14,446 nucleotides of DNA from Ectocarpus siliculosus. Its lineage: Eukaryota; Sar; Phaeophyceae; Ectocarpales; Ectocarpaceae. The stretch covers positions 1,958,823 through 1,973,268 of the forward strand of contig FN649735.1 of assembly GCA_000310025.1 (NCBI GenBank), in the 5' to 3' direction. The notes under the pieces are model-generated. The model was not told where the DNA came from and searched no databases. It worked only from the letters and a program-made list of their open reading frames with translations. Positions 10,744 through 14,446 of the stretch are shown here, one piece after another (positions within the stretch are counted from its first letter, which is position 1; the number at the start of each line of letters is the position of its first letter). The position numbers were made by a program, and so were the translations under genes.

Positions 10744-13700
10744 GCTTCCGCCTGTGCCGCTCTGCTGCCGCTGCCGTCCGTGTGTCCAGGCGCGTAGCGG
10801 AAGAAGTCCTCCTGTACCTCGTCCGCCTCCTCGAAGACCTGGAGCTCGACGCCGGCGCCGCCGGTCTCAAGCCCGGGCAGCTGTGGGGATGCAAGGCCAT
10901 CTCGGCGGCAGAGGAAAACGGCACCGCTGCCGCCTTCGCCGCGGAGAACGCGGTGGTGGTTCTCGAGCCAGGGTCGGACGCCGAGGAGGCGGCGCTTGTT
11001 GCCTCGGCCGCGGCTGCGGTGGTGGCCTTCCTGCGGGAGATGCAGCAGCGGAGCGGCGGCGGCGGCGGCGGCGGCGGCGCGGGTGACTGGGAGAAGCTCG
11101 GGTGAGGGAGGACTTGTGTCGTTGTGTGCTTGCCGAAACGTTGCACAAGATGCTCACGCCGACCGAACTATTTGTCGCTCCACGACGGAGAGGATGTTGC
11201 AATCAGAATGATTGCGGTTTCGGCAGTCAATTCCAACGTCGCCATTCGTGGGCACCGTCGCGGCGCGAGTTTATCGGGCTTTGGATATCGATGCGGGGTG
11301 TGTGGTTTCGTACGCACCTTATCCATACGGTAGATGTTTTTCGTCCGCTTGTTTGTCCGCCCGTTTGCTCCTCTCGGTGTGGCGTTGTGCGAAAGGAAGG
11401 GGGCGGCGACGCGGGGGGGATACTCATAGTCGTGCATGCCGTAGTCGTTAGACCATTGACCTCGCATCCCTACAAAGCCGGGACGGAGCACGCCGGGTTT
11501 TCACCGGGCCAGGCTCTCACATCACCAAGCGCAAAGCGTCGTGAGGTATTCGGCGAGTCGCATGAAGGGTGCGCTGCATCCTGCTAAGGTTGTTCGGCAT
11601 CTTGTGCTTACTTCCTTGCGTACGGATGACAGCTGCGTATGACTTAATTTATTTTCTGGTGCGTTCACTTCCAGAGACAGTTATAAGCACTGTGTAACTG
11701 CCTCGAGGATGCTTTACCAATTTAACACAACGTGGTGCGATCATCCCCCGTTGCGCGGAGTGAGGGTTCTCGACCCCGCACAACATGATCTACTTGACCA
11801 CCATTCATGGTTACCGCAAAAAAAACAAACACAAAGGCACAAAAAAAAAGAAGTGGTAACCTGGTTGCCGAGTTCACGAAGTGACTTGGCTTGTTTTACA
11901 ACGTCGTTGCCAAGCGACGAAAACCCAATCCCGATGGCAAACACCGAGCGGGGGGGGGGGGTATGCCCCTCGTTGTCGTGATGCCGATAGTTGTAGTCCT
12001 CGAAGCGTTGCATCTCCATGCACTGTTGTTCCGGTATAAGAAGCACGGTGGGTTTGCTGGCAACCTCAAGTAGCCGTTTGTTTTGTTCTGTGCGACCACA
12101 AGTCCACCCCGATTTTTTCCTCGAACCCCTCGCATCTCCCTGTTGCGCCGGAACATGAAGCGCGGCGGGTTGCCAGCAACCTGAAGTAGGCATTCCTCCT
12201 CTCTGTATTATCACAAGCCCGATCAGATTTGGGCCTGCTCCGTCACGGCTTTGTTGGGCTGGGTGGTCAATGGTCTCACGACTAATTCATGCACGTCTAT
12301 GAGTCCCCCCCCCCTTTTATTTTGCAGTCCCTGGACCGGACGCTGCTTGAACCGAACCCCTCTGTCGCTTTGTCGATTCAATTGAGAGCTGCAACCTCGC
12401 GACAATGGCTAGCGACCTGTCCCCCCCCCCATTATTGCACCCCCCGGGCCGGACGCGGCTTGAACCGAACCCCTCTGTCGCTTTGTCGATTCAATTGAGA
12501 GCTGCAACCTCGCGACAATGGCTAGCGACCTGTCCCCCCCCCCCATTATTGCACCCCCCGGGCCGGACGTGGCTTGAACCGAACCCCTCTGTCTCTTTGT
12601 CGATTCAATTGAAAGCAGCAACCTCGCGACAATGGCTAGCGACCTGCGGAGGGTGTCCGCGCTGCAGACGGAGTTCGGCGCGTTCACGTCTCTCAAGACG
12701 CTCAACAATCCCCGGGGTCGCGCGTGCTGGAACACGATGAGGGAGGGGCTGGTCACCCTCGAGGAGTACCTTCACGGAGACAACAAGGTACGTGTCGATG
12801 GTGTTAGATGTTGTAGGTGTAGGTGTTGGTGGTGGTTGAGTAGATGCTTCACGTAGACAAGGCGTGCGTGTCGTTGGCGTCATGGTGCTGTTGAAGGTCT
12901 TGGTGTTCATGGCATCGGTGTGCAGCAGGTGGTGTTGGCGTAAACAGTGTTGGTGTAGATGGTTGACGGAGAGACAACGGTGCGTGCCTGTGGTGTTGTT
13001 GGTGATAGTGTTAGTTTCATGGCATTTGTGTGGATGGTGTCGGTGATGGCGATTTGTGTAGATGGTACTAAATAATAGCGCAAATGGTGTTTGGTGTAGA
13101 TGCCTAACGGAGACAAGGTGTGTGTGTTTGTGAAGACGGTGGTGTGGTTGGTGTTGGTACTGATGGTTTTTGTGTAGATGGTTTTCGTGTTGGTCGGTGA
13201 TAGTGTAGATGATGTGGTTGGCATGGACTGCTTGGTGTTGACCGTGGTGGTGTTCCTCCGCGGGCGGTGCTCCTTGTCCCTTCCTGTTGTTGTTGTTTGG
13301 TAAATTGGTTCTGGTCGGGACGGACAAGTCAGATGAATCCTCAGAAACACGTACTCAGCCCGTCCGCCGCTGGCGACAATGCACGCTAGACCTGCATACG
13401 ACCTAGAGCAAATAATTTTAGAAAGTGAGACAACACACTCACGGAGCGGCTCTGCCGAGGGGGGAGGGTCCTCTGTCAAGCCTGCTGTAATGCGGCTAGT
13501 GCTGGTCCTTTCCCCTCCCTCGATTATGTGTTTTTGTTTGCTGCTGCCCATTTGTGCCTTGAGACGTTGGCCGAATTGTTTTGGCACAAGCATGTAGCAT
13601 ATTCACGTGCTTTTGCAGTTCCATCAACCTCATGCAGACACCCCACGCGCTCCGTTCTGTCCCTCCGCTGGTGCCGCTATGTTGTTGTTGCTGCCGTTGG

Positions 13701-13852
13701 AAGGCCGGGAGCGTACCGAGTGCCGGTAGCAAGGGAAAGAAGACCGCTGCTGCCGCGCCTGCTTCCCGCGGCGCTAAGAAAGGTGGCGGACCCGGTGGAA
13801 GTAGCAGCTCTCGCAAGGCGACGGCTAGCGCTCTCCCACGTTTGTTGCACAG
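1158..13852 (+). CDS. KNTC1: Kinetochore protein ROD/KNTC1 homolog, partial, 13 coding blocks
   Basis: Joined in order, the exons listed below encode about 926 residues with no stop and with matching intron phases at every junction (0,0,0,1,0,2,0,2,0,2,2,0). ROD is the scaffold of the RZZ complex on the outer kinetochore; with ZW10 and Zwilch it recruits Spindly/dynein and Mad1-Mad2 until microtubules attach. The assignment rests on a run of alpha-helical blocks in the same order as the middle of metazoan KNTC1 as I know it: the helix pair ending VLLDYM (exon 6), the VARCMSP block (exon 7), the RYHVKGFNL motif and RLLRHVLAQ helix (exons 8-9), the AHAYSHL helix (exon 10), the RRVAEEVLLYLVRLL helix (exon 11) and the LQTEFGAF block (exon 12). 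Alanine/glycine-rich inserts between blocks are lineage-specific. KNTC1 is about 2,200 residues in animals, so both ends are missing here. The related Dsl1/NRZ subunit NBAS is the main alternative; I favour ROD from the motif order, but no search was possible. Confidence 0.75.
1310..1674 (+). repeat. Decayed tandem repeat derived from exon-1 end and its donor
   Basis: The exon end gtcaggaagcttctagag (1313-1330) and the donor that follows recur at 1420-1437 (gacaggaaggttctagag, 16 of 18 identical), 1555-1572 (gtcagggaagttctagag, 15 of 18) and 1635-1652 (gccaggaaactcatagag, 14 of 18). Each is followed by a related intronic segment with acaa-tg or caacatgg. The linking spacer (ctattccgagt, ggggcgact) is shared between copies. 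Confidence 0.75.
1331..2177 (+). other. Intron 1
   Basis: GTACGC...AACAAG, 847 bases, phase 0. It holds the donor-derived repeats (to about 1674), a TTG/GTC-rich low-complexity stretch at 1748-1795, and the element fragment at 2052-2150. 1800-2050 shows nothing I recognise. Confidence 0.6.
2052..2150 (-). mobile_element. Decayed fragment of the dispersed element, end piece
   Basis: It matches the end of copy A from about 551 to 674 (cttggtgatgtg, then gtgcgaggtcaacgatctaa, then the C-rich end) with small deletions. It lies immediately upstream of the exon-2 acceptor, and its C-rich end forms most of the pyrimidine tract there. Confidence 0.65.
2178..2873 (+). CDS. KNTC1: KNTC1 exon 2, solenoid segment with acidic/glycine insert
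   Basis: The acceptor is AG at 2176-2177 after a long C-rich tract, and phase 0 joins exon 1 in frame. The exon opens with helices (VVENRLRSFDTAG, ERLTAVLSRLRTFELIEGG), then an alanine run. It then passes through a low-complexity acidic and Gly-rich insert from about 2420 to 2690 that is probably disordered. It returns to ordered sequence with LSEVERWLQFRTADLVSF and AGDIQAAAVTWRRHGRTD, which resembles the ROD solenoid. The frame used here (codon starts divisible by 3) is closed by TGA at 3015-3017, while the conserved continuation lies in another frame. The exon must therefore either end near 2873 (GTGAGG donor) or contain an indel. The boundary is uncertain; the conserved block is not. Confidence 0.6.
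2918..3013 (+). CDS. KNTC1: KNTC1 exon 3 (or continuation of exon 2 after an indel)
   Basis: Codon starts are at 2918 and every third base after. The block encodes LASVPAGAPPLLLGGWLRDE and then VLPWLDAVEVVA, a helix pair expected just after the WRRH block in ROD. It ends on a codon boundary before a strong GTGAGT donor at 3014. If the preceding junction is a splice, the intron would be only 44 bases (2874-2917, GTGAGG...GGGCAG) and the phases close. If instead one base is missing from the G/C tract at 2821-2873, coding is continuous from 2178 to 3013 and passes through EDGGRRMGVALPGQ. I prefer the indel reading because 44 bases is far below every other intron here. Confidence 0.65.
3014..3954 (+). 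other. Intron between exons 3 and 4
   Basis: GTGAGT...AAACAG, 941 bases, phase 0. 3020-3600 shows no recognisable feature. 3604-3850 is a decayed tandem repeat listed separately. The 3' end is A-rich rather than pyrimidine-rich. Confidence 0.6.
3604..3850 (+). repeat. Decayed ~95-base tandem repeat
   Basis: Two and a half related units: cgacgcgcccacccgtcc with atgcaaagcc (from about 3612), cgacgctctcatccgccc with atacaaagcc (from about 3708), and cgacgagctcacccgtgccc with gcaaagaccc (from about 3819). caacatgccacc and aacatgacacc follow in the first two. Confidence 0.6.
3955..4207 (+). CDS. KNTC1: KNTC1 exon 4
   Basis: The acceptor AG at 3953-3954 lies in an A-rich stretch (aaaaaacag) with a branch-point-like ctaac at 3912-3916. 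Phase 0 matches exon 3. The 84 residues run VRSWAVDHAREVESLEKRPH, then ALLFARAVAQGSGRVLGSAA, then an alanine/glutamate helix and KRWKPDGLDALGKTL. It is probably a set of solenoid helices. The donor is GTAAGG at 4208; one base is left over and completes an Asp codon with exon 5. Confidence 0.7.
4208..5126 (+). other. Intron between exons 4 and 5
   Basis: GTAAGG...GCCAG, 919 bases, phase 1. It contains an AT-rich part (4240-4340), a G run at 4465-4475, a C run near 4765 and GTT/GCT-rich low complexity at 4500-4560. No other feature was seen. The long antisense frame across it is not supported. Confidence 0.6.
5127..5233 (+). CDS. KNTC1: KNTC1 exon 5
   Basis: The acceptor is AG at 5125-5126 (gacgccag) after a T-rich tract at 5086-5110. 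With the single base left from exon 4, the junction reads KTL-D-DLTHAW. It then encodes DVHRLRLPLSTFERLPRD and VVLFRVLDRVQ. This is a conserved ROD-like block in which a central helix is followed by a leucine-rich helix. It ends on a codon boundary before GTAGGT. Confidence 0.75.
5234..5777 (+). other. Intron between exons 5 and 6, with a trinucleotide repeat
   Basis: GTAGGT...TTGCAG, 544 bases, phase 0. It includes an interrupted (GTT/GCT)n microsatellite at 5361-5409 and an extended T-rich 3' end. Confidence 0.65.
5361..5409 (+). repeat. (TTG/CTG)n microsatellite
   Basis: About 16 triplets alternating gtt and gct, ending in a pure GTT run and tttgtttgt. It is entirely intronic. Confidence 0.9.
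5778..5878 (+). CDS. KNTC1: KNTC1 exon 6, PEEINHHVLPLAKRYGL block
   Basis: The acceptor is a textbook tttttacccttgcag (AG 5776-5777), phase 0. It encodes SPDWLPEEINHHVLPLAKRY and GLDPDSVLLDYM, one of the best ROD-like blocks in the window: an entry helix, a basic 'viRPy' helix, then a Leu-rich helix ending in a Tyr. Two donors overlap at the end, GTATGT at 5875 and GTAAGA at 5879. Only 5879 (phase 2) joins exon 7 in frame with the acceptor at 6630. Confidence 0.8.
5879..6630 (+). other. Intron between exons 6 and 7
   Basis: GTAAGA...ACTAG, 752 bases, phase 2. It has an A-rich minisatellite at 5912-6044. No further recognisable feature was seen between 6060 and 6600. Confidence 0.6.
5912..6044 (+). 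repeat. A-rich minisatellite, 24-26 base unit
   Basis: About five units of cccaaaactgaaaa plus a variable A/T tail, starting near 5912, 5938, 5963, 5987 and 6011, with a partial unit at 6035. Confidence 0.85.
6631..6895 (+). CDS. KNTC1: KNTC1 exon 7
   Basis: The acceptor is AG at 6629-6630 after cccctctcact. The first base completes the codon left by exon 6. The first 38 or so residues are a Ser/Ala/Pro/Gly-rich insert, probably disordered. From LTTEQRAVAVARCMSPGEGC the conserved solenoid resumes, followed by SELRSRAVLALANAASFPFS and EGLRDLVQ. It ends on a codon boundary before GTGAGT. An in-frame ATG at 6644 is internal and is not proposed as a start. Confidence 0.75.
6896..7370 (+). other. 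Intron between exons 7 and 8
   Basis: GTGAGT...GCGCAG, 475 bases, phase 0, with a G run near 6910 and a T run near 7240. An A/C-rich stretch with repeated caaacgga/aaccaac (7280-7340) precedes the acceptor. Nothing else is recognised. Confidence 0.65.
7371..7510 (+). CDS. KNTC1: KNTC1 exon 8, RYHVKGFNL motif
   Basis: The acceptor is tttgcgcag (AG 7369-7370), phase 0. It encodes EALSWGGALDAELRRAATTL, then SLSQIVQRYHVKGFNL and VDAPRATRLLR. The long helix, the short Y-x-V-x-G-x-N-L turn and the next arginine-rich helix are in the same order as in KNTC1. The donor GTTTGG at 7511 is a weak match to consensus; phase 2 is carried into exon 9. Confidence 0.8.
7511..8095 (+). other. Intron between exons 8 and 9, very long pyrimidine tract
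   Basis: GTTTGG...CCTAG, 585 bases, phase 2. The last 130 bases (about 7965-8093) are almost entirely C and T, including (CT)n at 8044-8067. No other feature is recognised. Confidence 0.65.
8096..8147 (+). CDS. KNTC1: KNTC1 exon 9 (52-base micro-exon)
   Basis: This small exon is supported by phase on both sides. The acceptor is AG at 8094-8095 after more than 100 bases of C/T-rich sequence. The first base completes an Arg codon with exon 8, and 17 codons follow (HVLAQVQCPTALDDGLQ). The sequence continues the arginine-rich helix of exon 8 and the following loop, as expected for ROD. The donor is GTGATG at 8148. Gene finders could easily skip it. Confidence 0.75.
8148..8662 (+). other. Intron between exons 9 and 10
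   Basis: GTGATG...GACAG, 515 bases, phase 0. It holds the 95-base tandem duplication at 8396-8590; the rest is unremarkable. Confidence 0.65.
8396..8590 (+). repeat. 95-base tandem duplication
   Basis: Two units at 8396-8490 and 8491-8590. Both begin gttcgagta, share ttcacca, ggcactgcacac, cagtg with gtgttgact, and ccatgc-aaagtta, and end in cttcttc. Confidence 0.85.
8663..8949 (+). CDS. KNTC1: KNTC1 exon 10
   Basis: The acceptor is cgcttcgacag (AG 8661-8662), phase 0. It opens with VAHAYSHLSETNVYVEFLEN, a helix-turn-helix block that follows directly on exon 9 in ROD. A Gly/Ser/Asp-rich insert occupies about 8740-8875, including a (GGC)n-coded glycine run. It then encodes LAADLAAHRVRVAGVLHRLP and AGDA. 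The donor is GTGAGG at 8950 with phase 2 carried forward; joined to exon 11 the sequence reads LPAGDA-R-RVAEE. Confidence 0.75.
9036..9225 (+). repeat. 120-base repeat family, inverted relative to 12001-12240
   Basis: The + strand here matches the reverse complement of 12085-12240 (atcggggtggacttgtgat, ggaatgcctacttcaggttg, cgccgcgcttc). A weaker second unit follows from about 9150. Confidence 0.7.
10371..10575 (+). repeat. AAGATTT-rich region with perfect ATCTTGGCCAAGAT palindromes
   Basis: It has palindromes at 10474-10487 (14 bases) and 10528-10543 (16 bases, GATCTTGGCCAAGATC), both perfect, and a near-perfect one at 10426-10440. A spaced version (atcttgg/ccaagat) lies at 9565-9587. The role is unknown; it may be the ends of a decayed element. 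Confidence 0.6.
10673..10741 (+). repeat. (CTG)n trinucleotide repeat
   Basis: Two blocks, 10673-10690 and 10701-10741, the latter an uninterrupted run of about 13-14 CTG triplets. It ends 48 bases before the exon-11 acceptor. Confidence 0.95.
10790..11101 (+). CDS. KNTC1: KNTC1 exon 11
   Basis: The acceptor is tgtgtccag (AG 10788-10789), about 50 bases after a (CTG)n run. One base completes the Arg codon from exon 10. RVAEEVLLYLVRLLEDLELD is a strong amphipathic helix. A lineage-specific stretch follows, with a hydrophobic/acidic region and a second long helix AEEAALVASAAAAVVAFLRE. A glycine run encoded by (GGC)n precedes DWEKLG. The donor is GTGAGG at 11102 with two bases carried forward. 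Confidence 0.75.
11420..11949 (+). mobile_element. Dispersed repeat element, copy B
   Basis: Full-length copy in the intron between exons 11 and 12, in the opposite orientation to copy A. It is bounded by G7 (11413-11419) and G12 (11950-11961). Its hairpin arms lie at 11809-11815 and 11855-11861 with an A-rich loop of about 39 bases. Confidence 0.8.
12001..12240 (-). repeat. Two tandem units of the 120-base repeat family
   Basis: The units at about 12001-12122 and 12123-12240 share gcatctcc, tgttg, ccgg, gaagc, cggcgggttgc/ggtgggtttgc, caacct-aagtag and cacaag. The second unit matches 9036-9150 in reverse complement. Confidence 0.7.
12234..12314 (-). mobile_element. Decayed fragment of the dispersed element, end piece
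   Basis: It matches copy A from about 590 to 674 (gctccgtc, cggctttgt, ggtcaatggtct, cacgtctatgagt) and ends in C10 at 12305-12314. An acceptor-like ttttattttgcag follows, then the 113-base tandem array before exon 12. Confidence 0.65.
12305..12646 (+). repeat. Three-unit 113-base tandem array including the exon-12 acceptor
   Basis: The units begin at C10 12305, C10 12421 and C11 12534. The second and third are nearly identical, with a spacing of 113-114 measured at the shared atggctagcgacctg (12405, 12518, 12632). Each contains gaaccgaacccctctgt and caacctcgcgacaatgg. The third unit runs into exon 12. Confidence 0.9.
12640..12787 (+). CDS. KNTC1: KNTC1 exon 12, LQTEFGAF block
   Basis: With the AG at 12638-12639 (ggctag) the first base completes the Gly codon from exon 11. 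It encodes DLRRVSALQTEFGAFTSLKT, then LNNPRGRACWNTMREGLV and TLEEYLHGDNK, which resembles the ROD segment after the long exon-11 helix. A second AG at 12617-12618 (aaagcag) is also in phase and would add seven residues (NLATMAS) without a stop. The acceptor lies in the last unit of a 113-base tandem repeat. The donor is GTACGT at 12788 on a codon boundary, and the exon end is copied several times in the next intron. Confidence 0.75.
12770..13130 (+). repeat. Decayed tandem repeat derived from exon-12 end and its donor
   Basis: The exon end cttcacggagacaacaag with donor GTACGT (12770-12793) recurs at 12847-12880 (cttcacgtagacaag, then gcgtgcgtgtcg), 12963-12995 (ttgacggagagacaac, then ggtgcgtg) and 13103-13130 (cctaacggagacaag, then gtgtgtgtg). 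Copies are separated by a GT-rich spacer with a repeated ggtgtagatgg. The intron is very TG-rich on this strand up to about 13250. Confidence 0.75.
12788..13703 (+). other. Intron between exons 12 and 13
   Basis: GTACGT...GGAAG, 916 bases, phase 0. The first 400 or so bases are TG-rich and carry the donor-derived repeats. From 13260 to 13690 no feature is recognised. Confidence 0.65.
13704..13852 (+). CDS. KNTC1: KNTC1 exon 13, basic low-complexity segment, last in window
   Basis: The acceptor is gttggaag (AG 13702-13703), phase 0, after a T/G/C-rich stretch. It encodes AGSVPSAGSKGKKTAAAAPA, then a Lys/Gly/Ser-rich run and SSRKATASALPRLLHR. This is a flexible linker followed by the start of a helix. 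It lies where KNTC1 also has a linker after the exon-12 block. The donor is GTGAGA at 13853, phase 2, so the gene continues beyond the window. Low complexity makes this exon weaker alone; phase and context support it. Confidence 0.6.
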
Positions 13853-13873
13853 GTGAGAGTGAAGGGGGGGGGG

Positions 13874-14370
13874 TACTCATGGTCGTGCATGCCGTAGTCG
13901 GTAGACCATTGACCTCGCATCCCTACAAAGCCGGGACGGAGCACGCCGGGTTCGCACCGGACCAGGCTCTCACATCACCTAGCGCGAAGCGCCGTGAGGT
14001 ATTCGGCGAGTCGCATGAAGGGTGCGCTGCATCCTGCTAAGGTTGTTCGGCATCTTGTGCTTACTTCCTTGCGTACGAATGACAGCTGCGTATGACTTAA
14101 TTTATTTTCTGGCGCTTTCACTTCCAGAGACAATTGTAAGCGCTGTGTAACTGCCTCGAGGTTGCTTGACCAATTGAACACAAGGTGGTGCGATTATCCC
14201 CTTTGCGCGGAGTGAGGGTTCTCGACCCCGCACAACATGATCTACTTGACCACCATTCATGGTTACCGCAAAAAAAAAGCGGTAACCTGGTTGCTGAGCT
14301 CACGAAGTGATCGGCTTGTTTTACAACATCGCTGCCAAGCGACGAAAACCCAATCCCGATGGCAAACACC
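13874..14370 (+). mobile_element. Dispersed repeat element, copy C
   Basis: Full-length copy in the intron after exon 13, in the same orientation as copy B and close to it in sequence. It is bounded by G10 (13864-13873) and G7 (14371-14377). The hairpin at 14261-14287 has nine-base perfect arms (GGTTACCGC/GCGGTAACC) around a short A loop. Confidence 0.8.
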
Positions 14371-14377
14371 GGGGGGG

Positions 14378-14446
14378 ACGGCTTGTTTTACAACGTCGTT
14401 GCCAAGCGACGAAAACCCAACCCAGATGGCAACCACCGTGTGGGGC
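14378..14446 (+). mobile_element. Partial extra copy of the element's right end
   Basis: Directly after the G7 run of copy C, the last 65 or so bases of the element recur (ggcttgttttacaacgtcg through ccagatggcaaccacc) with a few substitutions. It runs to the window edge, so its full extent is unknown. Confidence 0.7.

Larger units (their letters stand above)
8950..10789 (+). other. Intron between exons 10 and 11 (1.84 kb)
   Basis: GTGAGG...TCCAG, phase 2, the longest intron in the window. It contains part of the 120-base repeat family (9036-9225), a palindrome-rich region in two clusters (9541-9650 and 10371-10575) and a (CTG)n run at 10673-10741. 9230-9540 and 9660-10370 show no recognisable gene or element. 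Confidence 0.65.
11102..12639 (+). other. Intron between exons 11 and 12 (1.54 kb)
   Basis: GTGAGG...GCTAG, phase 2. It consists largely of repeats: element copy B (11420-11949), two 120-base units (12001-12240), an element fragment (12234-12314) and the 113-base array (12305-12646). Only 11110-11410 is not visibly repetitive. Confidence 0.7.
13853..14446 (+). other. Intron after exon 13, continues past the window
   Basis: It opens with GTGAGA; a G10 run follows within 11 bases and then element copy C, plus the extra right-end fragment. The next exon is not in the window. Confidence 0.65.

Noticed and set aside
10583-11146. Antisense open frame with a long serine run
   Set aside because: It is the reverse of exon 11 plus the CTG repeat, a shadow of real coding.
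12305-12646. CRISPR-like array
   Set aside because: The units are contiguous near-identical 113-base repeats with no unique spacers, in a eukaryotic intron.
12405-12740. Sense open frame through the 113-base repeats
   Set aside because: It translates the tandem array and enters exon 12 in the wrong frame.
12605-13327. Antisense open frame of 240 codons rich in His/Thr
   Set aside because: It results from reading the TG-rich intronic repeat backwards, and it overlaps exon 12 in antisense.
1158-13852. NBAS (Dsl1/NRZ complex) as the identity
   Set aside because: It is related in fold and cannot be fully excluded, but the order of the exon 6-12 blocks fits KNTC1/ROD better.

Overview
The window looks like nuclear DNA of an intron-rich eukaryote, most plausibly a brown alga (Phaeophyceae, Ectocarpus-like) or a related stramenopile. 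The reasons are short GC-rich exons, introns of about 0.5-1.8 kb, unusually many poly-C/poly-G runs in the non-coding DNA, and dispersed short repeats. The organism assignment is an inference from style, not from a marker gene.

One gene on the + strand occupies essentially the whole window and runs off both ends. I can chain 13 coding blocks (1158-1330, 2178-2873, 2918-3013, 3955-4207, 5127-5233, 5778-5878, 6631-6895, 7371-7510, 8096-8147, 8663-8949, 10790-11101, 12640-12787, 13704-13852). Every junction is GT...AG and every intron phase closes, giving about 926 residues without a stop. The one doubtful join is 2873/2918, where the reading frame changes inside a G-rich tract. The order of conserved blocks matches the central alpha-solenoid of KNTC1/ROD, the large subunit of the RZZ (ROD-Zwilch-ZW10) kinetochore complex that recruits dynein/Spindly and the spindle-checkpoint proteins. 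The N-terminal beta-propeller and the C-terminal part would lie outside the window.

The rest is intron. 1-1157 is upstream intron or flank with a 0.5 kb dispersed element (copy A, inverted). The introns between exons hold microsatellites, minisatellites, a 95-bp tandem duplication and a palindrome-rich stretch (9.5-10.6 kb). The intron before exon 12 holds element copy B plus a partial copy. The last intron holds copy C.

The most unusual structure is that at least three splice sites are themselves part of tandem repeats. The exon-1 end with its donor recurs as decayed copies through intron 1. The exon-12 end with its donor recurs through intron 12. The acceptor of exon 12 is the last unit of a 113-bp triplicate. 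A second oddity is a repeat family whose complete copies each sit between two same-strand G/C homopolymer runs. Truncated ends of that family lie just upstream of two acceptors of the ROD gene. No second gene, RNA gene, CRISPR array or antisense gene is supported.
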